This document shows positions 33,817 to 42,589 of a stretch of DNA of 64,000 nucleotides, piece by piece. Numbering within the stretch: the stretch's first letter is position 1; each line of letters opens with the position of its first letter. The stretch covers positions 386,001-450,000 of the forward strand of contig NZ_CP016786.1 of NCBI RefSeq assembly GCF_002285495.1, in the 5' to 3' direction. The stretch is from Clostridium isatidis (GTDB lineage: Bacteria > Bacillota > Clostridia > Clostridiales > Clostridiaceae). Both the position numbers and the translations under genes were made by a program. The notes beneath the pieces were generated by a model that worked only from the letters and a program-made list of their open reading frames with translations, ran no database searches and was not told the origin of the DNA.

Positions 33817-35514
33817 TTATTTATCATTTTTAGATAAAGTAAAGGTTGAAAGTAATTTAATTAAAGTATCGTTCATCTCCTTTAATTCCTGAGCAGTTAA
33901 AGAAACATCGTTGGTGGCAGCGTTTAATTCCTCTGATAAGGATAATATTTGTTCAGAAGCAGCTGATATTTCTTCTGATACTGAAGCTGCTTCCTCTATT
34001 TTATTAACAATTTCATTTTTATTATTATCTATTGCAACTGAATTTAAAGAAATATCATTAATTTTTGGAGTTATTAAGTTTATTGCTTCAAAAATATGAT
34101 TAAAACAATTAACAGTTTTAGCGACTATATTTATTTCTTCTGCTAACTTTTCGTCTAATATAATTGAATTATCTATCATAGATTTACTATCTTTAGTAAG
34201 TTCAGTAACAAGAATATTAATATTTTTAGAAGAAATTTTACTTTCTTCAGCTAATTTTCTAATTTCTTCGGAAACTATAGCAAAACCCTTTCCATGTTCA
34301 CCAGCTCTAGTAGCTTCTATTGCTGCATTTAAGGCTAAAAGATTTGTTTTAGAAGCTATAGAATTTATTAAATTACACATCTCCGAAATCTTACTAAACC
34401 TTTTTGCAAATTCAGAAATTTTTTCTTTATAAAGATTAAATTCTTCTTTAGTGTAATTTATATAACTTTCAAGATTGTCCATTTGAGTTTTATTGTTAGT
34501 AACCATCTGTCCTATTTCATTAATTTTAATATTTACTTCCTTAATAGAATTGATTATATTCCCTAAAGCTTTACTGAAATCATTAGTTAAATTAGAAATT
34601 TTCATTAATCCTTCTGTTTGATTGCTTATACCTAAGCTAATCTCTTGTATGGCAGTAGTAACATTATCAGAAGAAGATGATATTTCCTCAGAAACAGCTG
34701 CTAAACTATCTGATTGGCTCAAAGCCTTATTAGCACTTGTTTGAACTTTTTCAATAATCTTTCGTAAGGATATTTTACTTTCAAGCAGGGAATTTGCCAT
34801 TATTCCAAATTCATCTTTTCTATTTAAAGTATAGTTATCAATTCTAAAAGTTAAGTTACCACTAGCTAGTGAATTTAAGTATTCACTAGTTGTAATAATG
34901 GGAGCAACGATAGATTTAGATGCCAGTATGGTAACTATGAAGAGTGAAATGATAAGAATTATTAACGATAAAATAATGATATTTAGCAAGATATTTTTAA
35001 CTTCCTTCCAAATGGTATTTTCTTTAATTCCTAAGAAAAACATTCCTATTATTTTTCCTTCTTTGTCTTTTATAGGAGAGTAAAGAGTTTTATAATCATC
35101 ATTAAATATCTTGGTAGTTTCTTTAACTTTTTCATCATTTAATAGAACCTTAGCAGATATCTCTGAATCTGCCTTTGTACCAGTTACACGTTTATTATTT
35201 TCAGTTATTGTAGTTGTAACTCTTGTATCATTTAAAAATATTGTTACTTCTGACTGGCAGGCTTCCTTGATTAGATCGACTATTTCATAATTGTTATTTA
35301 TTAAAAATTCACCTTTATAGAGCTTACCATCTTTTACGGACCAATCCCCTTCATATTTAGCATTTATTAAATTTATGCTCATATTATATTGATTTTCTAA
35401 AATATTTTTTGTTATATAGATATTAAAATTAAAGTATACGGATATAATAGAAACCAATACAACTGAAAAAAGTATGGAAGTCATTATAGTAAGGATCTTT
35501 TCTTTAATCTTCAT
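33817..35514 (-). CDS. Methyl-accepting chemotaxis protein 2, divergent tip
   Basis: The 565-residue protein has the same layout as chemoreceptor 1: two membrane helices around a Cache-like sensor, HAMP, and a signalling coil. The sensor is highly similar to the other two (YNMSINLINAKYEGDWSVKD). The normally invariant hairpin tip is altered: ASKTNLLALNAAIEATRAGE instead of AEQTN...EAARAGE, followed by AIVSEEIRKLAEES. E and Q at the CheA/CheW contact are replaced by S and K. It ends with a charged tail SKNDK. It may couple poorly to the chemotaxis array or have a changed output. Confidence 0.93.
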   Translation of the reverse strand: MKIKEKILTIMTSILFSVVLVSIISVYFNFNIYITKNILENQYNMSINLINAKYEGDWSVKDGKLYKGEFLINNNYEIVDLIKEACQSEVTIFLNDTRVTTTITENNKRVTGTKADSEISAKVLLNDEKVKETTKIFNDDYKTLYSPIKDKEGKIIGMFFLGIKENTIWKEVKNILLNIIILSLIILIISLFIVTILASKSIVAPIITTSEYLNSLASGNLTFRIDNYTLNRKDEFGIMANSLLESKISLRKIIEKVQTSANKALSQSDSLAAVSEEISSSSDNVTTAIQEISLGISNQTEGLMKISNLTNDFSKALGNIINSIKEVNIKINEIGQMVTNNKTQMDNLESYINYTKEEFNLYKEKISEFAKRFSKISEMCNLINSIASKTNLLALNAAIEATRAGEHGKGFAIVSEEIRKLAEESKISSKNINILVTELTKDSKSMIDNSIILDEKLAEEINIVAKTVNCFNHIFEAINLITPKINDISLNSVAIDNNKNEIVNKIEEAASVSEEISAASEQILSLSEELNAATNDVSLTAQELKEMNDTLIKLLSTFTLSKNDK

Positions 35515-35620
35515 TTATATACTTCCTCCTAGGCAGATATATTTTACAATTGGTAAGTTAATTAAACATGTATAATACTACTAATATTACTAGTCGAGAA
35601 AGAAGGTGACTGTAAACAGC

Positions 35621-35653
35621 AAAAAAGAAGAGTAGGAATACTCTTCTTTTTTA
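35621..35653 (-). terminator. Terminator of chemoreceptor 3
   Basis: A 14-bp stem (35621-35634 with 35639-35652) with loop GGAA lies 20 bp beyond the chemoreceptor 3 stop on the minus strand. Confidence 0.85.
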
Positions 35654-35672
35654 CAATAGTATATATTATTAA

Positions 35673-37367
35673 TTAATTAATTTCCGCTAAAGTAAAGCTT
35701 GAAAGCAATTCATTTAAAGTATCATTCATACCCTTTAAATTTTGAGCAGTTAATGTTACTTCGTTAGTAGTAGCATTTAACTCTTCTGATAAAGATAAGA
35801 TCTCTTCAGAAGCAGCTGATATCTGTTCTGATACAGAGGCAGATTCCTCTATTTTATGTACAATTTCATTTTTACTATTATTAATTGAAATTGAATTTAA
35901 GGAAATAGCATTAATTTTTGGAGTTATTGAGTTTATTGATTCAAAAATATTATTAAAAGAATTAACAGTTTCAGTAACTATATTTATTTCTTCTGCTAAT
36001 TTTTCATCAAAGGTAATTGAATTATCTATCATAGATTTATTATCTTTGGTAAGTTCAGCAACAAGTGAATTTATATTATTAGAAGAAATTTGGCTTTCCT
36101 CAGCAAGTTTTCTAACTTGTTCAGCAACTACAGCAAAACCCTTTCCGTGCTCCCCCGCTCTAGCTGCTTCTATTGCTGCATTTAAGGCTAAAAGGTTTGT
36201 TTGAGTTGCTATAGAATTTATTAAATTAGATATTTCATAAATTTTATTAACCTTATTTCCAAAGTTAGAGATTTTTTCTTTATACATATTAAATTCTTCT
36301 TTAGTAGAATTTATATAATTTGAAAGGTTGTCCATTTGACCTTTATTATTATCTATCATATTCTCTATTTCATTTATTTTATTATTTACATCATCAATAG
36401 AACTAATTATATTTTCTAAAGCTTCACCAAAATCATTAGTAAAATTGGAAACATACATTAATCCTTCTGCCTGATTATTTATACCTATTGTAACCTCTTG
36501 AATAGAGCAGGTAACATTTGAAGAGGATTCTGATATTTCTTCTGATACAGAAGCTAAGTTATCTGATTGAATTAAAGCATTATTTGAATTTTCCTTAATT
36601 TTTTTTAGAATATCCTTTAAGGATAATTTAGTTTTTAACAAGGAATTTGCCATTATTCCAAATTCATCTTTCCTATTTAAAGTATAATCGCTTATTCTGA
36701 AGGTTAAATCTCCATTGGATAAAGCGTCTAAATATTTGCTGGTTTTAAGAATTGGATGAATAATAACCTTTGCAGTAAAGATATTAACCATTAATAATGA
36801 AATAATAAAAATTACTAATGAATAAATGATAATTTGCTGCAACATAGTCTTAACTTCTTGCCAAATAGTACTTTCTTTTATCCCTATGAAGAACATTCCT
36901 AATACTTTACCTTCTTTATCTTTTATTGGTGAGTAGAGTGTTTTATATTTTTCATTAAATAGTGTAATACCAGCTTTAACTTTTTCATCATTTGATAAAA
37001 CCTTAGAAACTATTTCTGCATCTGCTTTTGTTCCAATTACACGTTTATCATCTTCTATTATTGTAGTTGTAACTCTCGTATCCTTTAAAAAGATTGTTAC
37101 TTCTGACTGACAAGAACCCTTGATTAAATCGACAATCTCAAAATTATCGTTTATTAAAAAATCACCCTTATAAAGTTTGTTATCCTTTACATTCCAGTCG
37201 CCATCGTATTTAGCATTAATTAAATTCATGCTCATATTATATTGAGTTTCTAAGGTGTTTTCTGTTATATAGTTGTTAAAGTTAAAATATACAGCAATAA
37301 TAGAAACTGATACAACAGAAAAAAGTAAAGAAATCATTATAGTTAGTATTTTTCCTTTGATTTTCAT
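35673..37367 (-). CDS. Methyl-accepting chemotaxis protein 3
   Basis: The 564-residue paralogue has the same sensor (YNMSMNLINAKYDGDWNVKD), HAMP and signalling region. Its tip is ATQTNLLALNAAIEAARAGE, so only one contact residue differs from the consensus. The open frame extends to 37421, but AGGGGGAAGAAACAAT immediately before the ATG at 37367 is the ribosome binding site, and the start MKIKGKILTIM then matches the other two. The three genes likely arose by tandem duplication, and divergence in the sensor is modest. Confidence 0.94.
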   Translation of the reverse strand: MKIKGKILTIMISLLFSVVSVSIIAVYFNFNNYITENTLETQYNMSMNLINAKYDGDWNVKDNKLYKGDFLINDNFEIVDLIKGSCQSEVTIFLKDTRVTTTIIEDDKRVIGTKADAEIVSKVLSNDEKVKAGITLFNEKYKTLYSPIKDKEGKVLGMFFIGIKESTIWQEVKTMLQQIIIYSLVIFIISLLMVNIFTAKVIIHPILKTSKYLDALSNGDLTFRISDYTLNRKDEFGIMANSLLKTKLSLKDILKKIKENSNNALIQSDNLASVSEEISESSSNVTCSIQEVTIGINNQAEGLMYVSNFTNDFGEALENIISSIDDVNNKINEIENMIDNNKGQMDNLSNYINSTKEEFNMYKEKISNFGNKVNKIYEISNLINSIATQTNLLALNAAIEAARAGEHGKGFAVVAEQVRKLAEESQISSNNINSLVAELTKDNKSMIDNSITFDEKLAEEINIVTETVNSFNNIFESINSITPKINAISLNSISINNSKNEIVHKIEESASVSEQISAASEEILSLSEELNATTNEVTLTAQNLKGMNDTLNELLSSFTLAEIN

Positions 37368-37630
37368 ATTGTTTCTTCCCCCTAAACAATAAATTTTAAT
37401 TTTTAGCTTATATTTCCCCATATTGTTATATATTTTTACAATATATATATAATTCTAACATAATATGACTACTTTTTTAATTTTTTTATTTACATATATT
37501 AAAGAAAAAATTAAAGTTAATATATTAATTTTTTATTTTAATAACAGATAATATAGTAGGTTTAAATAATTATAAGTAAAAATATAAATATAAGGAGTAT
37601 AATTATTTTAAATTAATAGGAGAATATTAA

Positions 37631-37861
37631 ATGCTATTTACAGATAATCTTAGTCCAGAAGAATTAGCTATATTAAGTAATATTATTGCTATAGAATTGA
37701 GTAAAGATAGAACTGCAAGCGAAATAAGCGTTATTGCTAGTTTTCTTTCTGCCGTGGGAGATATTATGGAGGTTATTGCTGCTCAAAGAGAGTATTTAGA
37801 AGAATTGGAAGAAAAAGCTTCTGAATGTAAAAATAAAGAGAATAATAAAAAAGAAGGGTAA
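37631..37861 (+). CDS. Small conserved clostridial protein, unknown function
   Basis: 76 residues. The first 50 are mildly hydrophobic and helical (LSPEELAILSNIIAIELSK, then ISVIASFLSAVGDIMEVIAAQ), and the tail is charged (EELEEKASECKNKENNKK). It has no clear membrane span. A ribosome binding site, AGGAGA, is present. The sequence pattern is familiar from small uncharacterised proteins of Clostridium. A hairpin GGGTAAGT/ACTTACCC (37856-37885) overlaps the stop but has no T run. Confidence 0.65.
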   Translation: MLFTDNLSPEELAILSNIIAIELSKDRTASEISVIASFLSAVGDIMEVIAAQREYLEELEEKASECKNKENNKKEG

Positions 37862-37929
37862 GTCAGTAATATTTAATACTTACCCAGAATTATTGGAAAC
37901 TTTCAATATTTGTCCAATCTTTAATTTAG

Positions 37930-38100
37930 TTATTTATTATGAGATAATTTTGATCTTTTAGTATATTTTTTTCCATTTGCATGGCTTCCTTTTTTCTTGC
38001 CATCTATAAATCCTATATCAGAACCAGATTCTGAATACATTTTTCTTAATTCTGCATTAGATTTTGGTCTATCTTTTAATCTATTTTTATTGTTGTCCAT
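37930..38100 (-). CDS. Very basic 56-residue protein, unknown function
   Basis: This short minus-strand frame has a strong ribosome binding site, AGGAGGAATCAAA, before its ATG. The product begins MDNNKNRLKDRPKSNAELRK, has FIDGKKKGSHANGKKYTKR and ends in SKLSHNK. It is rich in Lys, Asn and Ser, with no hydrophobic segment. The composition resembles small DNA- or spore-associated proteins, but I cannot assign a family. Codon use looks like that of the neighbours. It is divergent from the DUF3221 gene. Confidence 0.6.
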   Translation of the reverse strand: MDNNKNRLKDRPKSNAELRKMYSESGSDIGFIDGKKKGSHANGKKYTKRSKLSHNK

Positions 38101-38252
38101 TTTGATTCCTCCTAAAAAATTTTTCGATTATCGATTATAGTTTAACCAAAATGAAACCAAATAATTAATTATATATATTAGAATAATAATAGTAAAGCTT
38201 TGCAAGGAAAAATTTAAAAGTGACTTAGGCTTTTCTTAAAGGAGGTATAAAT

Positions 38253-38609
38253 ATGAAAAGGAAATCTATGCTTATTCTAGGATTAATTGCTTTATTAATT
38301 TTTATTGCTTATGGCTTAATTAACTTTTTTAATGATAAAAATAATGTAACTTTTAATGCAGTAATTGTTGAAGTAAAGGAAAATTCTATTTTAGTTACAC
38401 CTGAGGAAGGAAGTAATGAATTAAAATCTGCAGACTTAATAGTTGTTTCAATTAGAGAAAAGACAAAAATTATTGACGAAAATAAAAATAAGTTAGCTAT
38501 AACTGATTTAAAAGAAAATCAAAAAGTTGTAATTTATTATGATGGCTTAATTGCAGAAAGTTATCCTGCTCAAATATTAAATTGTCATAAGATAAAACTT
38601 GTGTCATAA
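38253..38609 (+). CDS. Membrane-anchored DUF3221-like (YobA) protein
   Basis: 118 residues. An N-terminal membrane anchor (about residues 5-27) is followed by a small beta-barrel domain with FNAVIVEVKENSILVTPEEG and LKENQKVVIYYDG, which fits the DUF3221/YobA OB-like fold. It has no lipobox. GGAGG precedes the ATG. It lies just upstream of the fluoride riboswitch but in a separate transcription unit. The function is unknown. Confidence 0.65.
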   Translation: MKRKSMLILGLIALLIFIAYGLINFFNDKNNVTFNAVIVEVKENSILVTPEEGSNELKSADLIVVSIREKTKIIDENKNKLAITDLKENQKVVIYYDGLIAESYPAQILNCHKIKLVS

Positions 38610-38724
38610 AATTTTATTTTTATGCTATGCTTTAAAGTAATATTTCAAATATCATTATTCAATTTATAAGGTTACTTAATAATCAATCAATAAATAAAAT
38701 ATAGCTCATTTTATTAAATTGTGA

Positions 38725-38730
38725 TATAAT
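38725..38730 (+). promoter_or_regulatory. -10 element upstream of the fluoride riboswitch
   Basis: TGATATAAT gives an extended -10 box, with no convincing -35 at 17 bp. Transcription would begin 1-2 bases before the aptamer. Confidence 0.55.
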
Positions 38731-38734
38731 GAAT

Positions 38735-38805
38735 TTGGGAATGAAGTTCTCCCATGGTTAAATAAAGCCAAAACCGCATTTATGCTGATGACTTCTGTGA
38801 GTAAT
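38735..38805 (+). promoter_or_regulatory. Fluoride riboswitch (crcB motif)
   Basis: The aptamer core is readable: GGGAATGAAGTTCTCCC (38737-38753) with the conserved ATGAAG loop, then an A-rich linker, AAACCGCATTTATGC as P3, and GCTGATGACTTC, whose ACTTC pairs back to the GAAGT of the first loop. This gives the pseudoknot of the fluoride class. It sits directly upstream of a cation/proton antiporter, a known fluoride regulon gene type. Confidence 0.88.
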
Positions 38806-38832
38806 AATCACAGGAATTATCAGCTTTTTTTA
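38784..38832 (+). terminator. Fluoride riboswitch terminator
   Basis: GCTGAT with ATCAGC and an inner TTCTGTG/CACAGGA pair form a long hairpin followed by seven T residues. Its 5' arm includes the last aptamer strand GCTGATGACTTC, so fluoride binding and termination are mutually exclusive: ligand turns the gene on. Confidence 0.88.
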
Positions 38833-38863
38833 TTGCCAAAATATAAACATAGGAGGAGTAGTA

Positions 38864-40042
38864 ATGTTAACAAGTTTAGCACTGATTTTTTTATTAGGAT
38901 TATTATTAGGAAAGGTATTTAATAAATTAAAACTTCCAAGTTTATTAGGAATGATTATAACTGGAATTATATTAAGTCCTTATGCCTTGAATTTGCTTGA
39001 TTCTTCTTTATTAAATATTTCAGCAGATTTAAGGCAGTTAGCCTTAGTTATAATTCTTACAAGAGCCGGATTATCCTTAGATATTTCAGATTTAAAAAGG
39101 GTAGGAAGACCCGCAATTTTAATGTGTTTTGTCCCTGCCTGCTTTGAAATCTTAGGAGTGATTTTAATAGCTCCAAGAGTTTTTGGATTAAGTACTTTAG
39201 AAGCAGCTATAATGGGATCTGTTCTTGCAGCAGTATCTCCAGCAGTTATTGTGCCTAGAATGATAAAGCTTATTGATGATGGTTATGGAAAAGACCATAG
39301 CATTCCTCAATTAATATTGGCAGGAGCTTCTGTAGATGATGTATTTGTTATAGTTATGTTTACAGCCTTTACTTCTTTAGCTCTGGGAGGAAAAGTAAGT
39401 GCAATGAACTTTATTGAAATTCCAATTTCAATAATTTTAGGAATAGCTTTGGGAATTGGAACTGGAATAATTCTAGTTAAGTTCTTTAAAACTTTCCATA
39501 TGAGAGATTCTGTTAAATTGCTAATAATACTAAGTATATCCTTTTTGCTTATTGAGCTAGAAAATCAGTTAAAGGGCTTTATTCCTTTATCAGGTCTTAT
39601 TGGAATTATGACTATGGGAATAGCAATAAAGCAAAGGTATGAGATTCTTGGTAAAAGACTATCAGGAAAATATAATAAGTTATGGGTTGGAGCAGAAGTA
39701 CTTTTATTTGTTCTTGTAGGAGCAACAGTTGATTTATCTTATGCTTTAAAAACAGGCTTCTCTGCAATAATTGTAGTCATTGGAGCTTTAATAATCAGAA
39801 TGATAGGGGTATTTGTATGTTTATTAAAAACAAAGATAACCATAAAGGAAAGAATCTTTTGTATGTTGGCATACACCCCTAAAGCTACAGTTCAAGCAGC
39901 AATAGGAAGTATTCCACTATCAATGGGCTTAGCTTGTGGACAGCAGGTATTAACAGTTGCAGTTTTATCTATTCTTATTACAGCACCATTTGGAGCAATT
40001 TGTGTAGATAAGAGCTATAAAAGGCTGCTGGTAGGAGATTAG
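38864..40042 (+). CDS. Cation/proton antiporter, fluoride-regulated
   Basis: The 392-residue protein has about twelve hydrophobic helices and belongs to the monovalent cation:proton antiporter superfamily. It starts LALIFLLGLLLGKVFNKLKLPSLLG, an N-terminal pattern of this family, and has GASVDDVFVIVMFTAF (about residues 144-160), in place of the ND or DD ion-binding pair. Genes of this type are found under fluoride riboswitches, where they probably help expel fluoride or rebalance protons. No CrcB/Fluc gene is present here, so this may be the main fluoride response gene of the locus; specificity is inference. Confidence 0.82.
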   Translation: MLTSLALIFLLGLLLGKVFNKLKLPSLLGMIITGIILSPYALNLLDSSLLNISADLRQLALVIILTRAGLSLDISDLKRVGRPAILMCFVPACFEILGVILIAPRVFGLSTLEAAIMGSVLAAVSPAVIVPRMIKLIDDGYGKDHSIPQLILAGASVDDVFVIVMFTAFTSLALGGKVSAMNFIEIPISIILGIALGIGTGIILVKFFKTFHMRDSVKLLIILSISFLLIELENQLKGFIPLSGLIGIMTMGIAIKQRYEILGKRLSGKYNKLWVGAEVLLFVLVGATVDLSYALKTGFSAIIVVIGALIIRMIGVFVCLLKTKITIKERIFCMLAYTPKATVQAAIGSIPLSMGLACGQQVLTVAVLSILITAPFGAICVDKSYKRLLVGD

Positions 40043-40044
40043 TA

Positions 40045-40125
40045 TTTTTTAGTTGCAGATTTTGTAACAGATGATGTAGATAAGGATGGACACTATAAGG
40101 CTTTTATAAAACTAGAATTAATATA
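40045..40125 (+). pseudogene. Possible C-terminal gene fragment
   Basis: A 26-codon frame follows the antiporter stop in the same phase and reads YFLVADFVTDDVDKDGHYKAF, ending IKLELI before a TAA. It has protein-like composition but no start codon or ribosome binding site. It may be the tail of a lost gene or chance. Confidence 0.25.
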
Positions 40126-40129
40126 AGAC

Positions 40130-40158
40130 TTGTCAATACTTAGAATCTTATATATAAT
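40130..40158 (+). promoter_or_regulatory. Promoter of the ABC-F leader
   Basis: TTGTCA (40130-40135), a 17-bp spacer and TATAAT (40153-40158). Transcription would start near 40165, about 35 bp before the leader ORF. Confidence 0.82.
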
Positions 40159-40200
40159 TATTGTAAGTATAAAAATAGGAATTAAAAGGAGGGTAGAATC

Positions 40201-40347
40201 ATGGCTAATATAGTTAGTATTTTTACTGTAAATAAACAATGGAAATACAGCAGCTCTGTTCAAAAAAGTGCAATTTTAGGCTTTTACGGGAGAAGTGCGT
40301 CCATTTTTAGAATAAATACTAACTATTGTATAAATCATGATTCTTAA
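40201..40347 (+). CDS. 48-residue leader ORF upstream of ABC-F gene
   Basis: The frame is preceded by AGGAGGG at good spacing and a consensus promoter. It encodes MANIVSIFTVNKQWKYSSSV, then a mixed polar/aromatic peptide ending NYCINHDS. It has no signal peptide and no family I recognise. It is followed 55 bp later by an intrinsic terminator and then a second one, ahead of the ABC-F gene. This layout fits translation-coupled attenuation: ribosome stalling by an antibiotic on the leader would change folding and let transcription pass. It could also be an independent small protein. Confidence 0.55.
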   Translation: MANIVSIFTVNKQWKYSSSVQKSAILGFYGRSASIFRINTNYCINHDS

Positions 40348-40401
40348 CCTTCGTTAGCTATATAAAAACTTTATTGCTAATAATATGTTATTAAGAAGTT
40401 T

Positions 40402-40431
40402 AGACTCAAGGTTTATACCTTGAGTCTTTTT
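40402..40431 (+). terminator. First attenuator-like terminator
   Basis: A 10-bp stem, AGACTCAAGG with CCTTGAGTCT and loop TTTATA, is followed by TTTTT. It lies downstream of the leader ORF. Confidence 0.85.
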
Positions 40432-40473
40432 ATGTTTATTCATAAATAAGTTTTATTCAGGACCATTTTCTCC

Positions 40474-40528
40474 AAATAAGCCTATTAATACTTCTATTTT
40501 AAGAAGTAAAATTAAGGCTTATTTTTTA
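40474..40528 (+). terminator. Second attenuator-like terminator
   Basis: Arms AAATAAGCC and GGCTTATTT enclose an inner ACTTCT/AGAAGT hairpin, followed by a T run. It ends about 50 bp before the ABC-F start. Confidence 0.82.
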
Positions 40529-40579
40529 TTATAAAAATAACATTTCAAAATTAAAAATAAGAAAAATGGAGGAAATAGA

Positions 40580-42496
40580 ATGATAGAATTATCTTTAAAT
40601 AAAATACAAAAATATTATGGAGCAAATATGATTTTAGAGGATATAACTTTTGATGTTCAAAGCTCAGAAAAAGTAGGAATAGTTGGGGGAAATGGTTGTG
40701 GAAAAAGTAGCTTATTAAAAATAATTATGGGGATTGAAGAATATGAAAAGGGAAATTTATCAATAAGAAAGGGAGCAAGCTTAGCTTATCTTGAGCAAAT
40801 ACCTAATTATCCTGAAAATTTCAAAGTCCTTGATGTTTTAAATACAGCCTTTGAAGAGCTTGATAAGACATATAAAGAATTAGAAATTTTAGAAAAAGAA
40901 CTTTCAGAAGTCGGTGAAGGGGACATGGATAAGCTTCTAGATAAATATGCTAAAAAGCAGGCCCTTTATGAAAGTTTGGGAGGTTATGAAAAGGAAGAAA
41001 AGTTAAATAAGGTTTGTACTGGACTTAAGATAAATGATGATTTTAAAGAGAAGTTATTTTCCCAATTAAGTGGAGGAGAAAAAACAACAATAATTCTTGC
41101 TAAAATACTTCTTCAAAATCCAGATATATTATTGCTTGATGAGCCTTCAAATCATTTGGATCTAGATACGATGGAGTGGCTTGAAGCTTATCTTAAGGAA
41201 TATAAAGGTATAGTAATAATAGTATCTCATGATAGATACTTTTTAGATAATGTAGTTACAAAAATAATTGAAATTGAAGATAAAAAGTCAAAAACTTATA
41301 GCGGTAATTATTCTGCCTATGTAAAAGAAAAAGAAAGACTTTTACAGCTTCAAATGGAGGAGTATTTAAACCAGCAGAAAAAAATTAAATCTATGGAAAA
41401 ATCTATTGCCCAGCTAAGAGATTGGGGAGCAAGAGGAGATAATGGAAAATTCTTTAGAAGAGCAGCTAGCATGGAAAAGTTCATTAATAAAATGGAAAAG
41501 CTAGATAAGCCTAGATTAGAAAAAAACAAAATTAATATTTCTATAAAAAATGCTGAAAGATCAGGAAATGAAGTAATAATAGTTAAGGATTTATGTAAAA
41601 TATATGATGATAAAGTTCTTTTAGATAAGGCTCAAATGTTAATAAGAAATGGAGAGGCTGTTGCTTTAATAGGAGCTAATGGTTCTGGAAAATCAACTAT
41701 GATAAAAATACTTCTTGGACTTGAAAAGGCTGATTCTGGAATTGCAGCTTTAGGAAGTTCTATAAAGTTAGGCTACCTTCCACAGAATATTATCTTTAAT
41801 AATGAAAATACTACAATATTGGAAAGCTTTAGAGAAAATATTGTTATAACAGAAGGAAAAGCAAGAGAATATTTAGCAAAATATATGTTTTTTGGAGAAG
41901 ATGTATTTAAAAAGGTTGGAAGTCTTTCAGGAGGAGAAAGAAGCAGGCTTAAGTTAGCTATGTTAATGTATGAAGATTTAAACTTACTAATTTTAGATGA
42001 GCCTACAAATCACTTGGATATAGATTCAAGGGAAGAATTAGAAAGTTTTCTAAAAGATTTTGAAGGAACATTATTGTTTGTGTCTCATGATAGATACTTT
42101 ATAAATAATTTAGCTAGCAGAGTAGTGGAGTTAGATAGGGGATCTCTTATTTCCTATGAAGGTAACTATGAATATTACAAATATAAACGTGAAGAATTAA
42201 GAAAATCATCAGTTATAAATTTTTCTAATAATATTGAAAGTCTTAAAAGTAAAAATAAATCTAAAGATATAAAGAAAAATAAAAGCAATTATGAAGCTAA
42301 AGCTGTTAACAAGTGGAAGATTGCAAAACTTGAAGACGAAATAAAAAAATTAGAAGAAAGGGTAACTAGTTTAGAAGAAGAGATAAATAAGTTTAGTAAC
42401 AATTATGAAAAGTTAAATGAATTATATAATGAAAAATTAAATATAGAAAATGAAATAGAAAAACTAATGGAAGAATATTTTAATCTTACTTCATAA
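40580..42496 (+). CDS. ABC-F family ATPase, possible ribosome protection protein
   Basis: The 638-residue protein has two ABC domains and no membrane span. Domain 1 has Walker A GGNGCGKSS (near residue 36), the signature LSGGEKTTI and Walker B ILLLDEPSNHLD. Domain 2 has GANGSGKST, LSGGERSRL and LILDEPTNHLD. The inter-domain linker of about 80 residues (MEEYLNQQKKIKSMEKSI) is the P-site tRNA interaction motif, and a C-terminal coiled coil follows. Such proteins enter the ribosomal E site; some are housekeeping, others confer resistance to lincosamides, pleuromutilins or oxazolidinones. The attenuator-like leader favours an inducible role, but the subfamily cannot be set by eye. Confidence 0.88.
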   Translation: MIELSLNKIQKYYGANMILEDITFDVQSSEKVGIVGGNGCGKSSLLKIIMGIEEYEKGNLSIRKGASLAYLEQIPNYPENFKVLDVLNTAFEELDKTYKELEILEKELSEVGEGDMDKLLDKYAKKQALYESLGGYEKEEKLNKVCTGLKINDDFKEKLFSQLSGGEKTTIILAKILLQNPDILLLDEPSNHLDLDTMEWLEAYLKEYKGIVIIVSHDRYFLDNVVTKIIEIEDKKSKTYSGNYSAYVKEKERLLQLQMEEYLNQQKKIKSMEKSIAQLRDWGARGDNGKFFRRAASMEKFINKMEKLDKPRLEKNKINISIKNAERSGNEVIIVKDLCKIYDDKVLLDKAQMLIRNGEAVALIGANGSGKSTMIKILLGLEKADSGIAALGSSIKLGYLPQNIIFNNENTTILESFRENIVITEGKAREYLAKYMFFGEDVFKKVGSLSGGERSRLKLAMLMYEDLNLLILDEPTNHLDIDSREELESFLKDFEGTLLFVSHDRYFINNLASRVVELDRGSLISYEGNYEYYKYKREELRKSSVINFSNNIESLKSKNKSKDIKKNKSNYEAKAVNKWKIAKLEDEIKKLEERVTSLEEEINKFSNNYEKLNELYNEKLNIENEIEKLMEEYFNLTS

Positions 42497-42589
42497 AAAA
42501 TAAAATAATATCTAATTTAGATTATCTATTAATGATATAATAATTATCGTTATGCTGCTTAGTTATACAATTTAAAGGAGGAAGAGTTA

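Noticed and set aside
40201..40347. T-box or known riboswitch upstream of the ABC-F gene
   Set aside because: No T-box sequence (TGGNACC) or aptamer core is seen. The promoter, ORF and terminators are better read as an attenuator.
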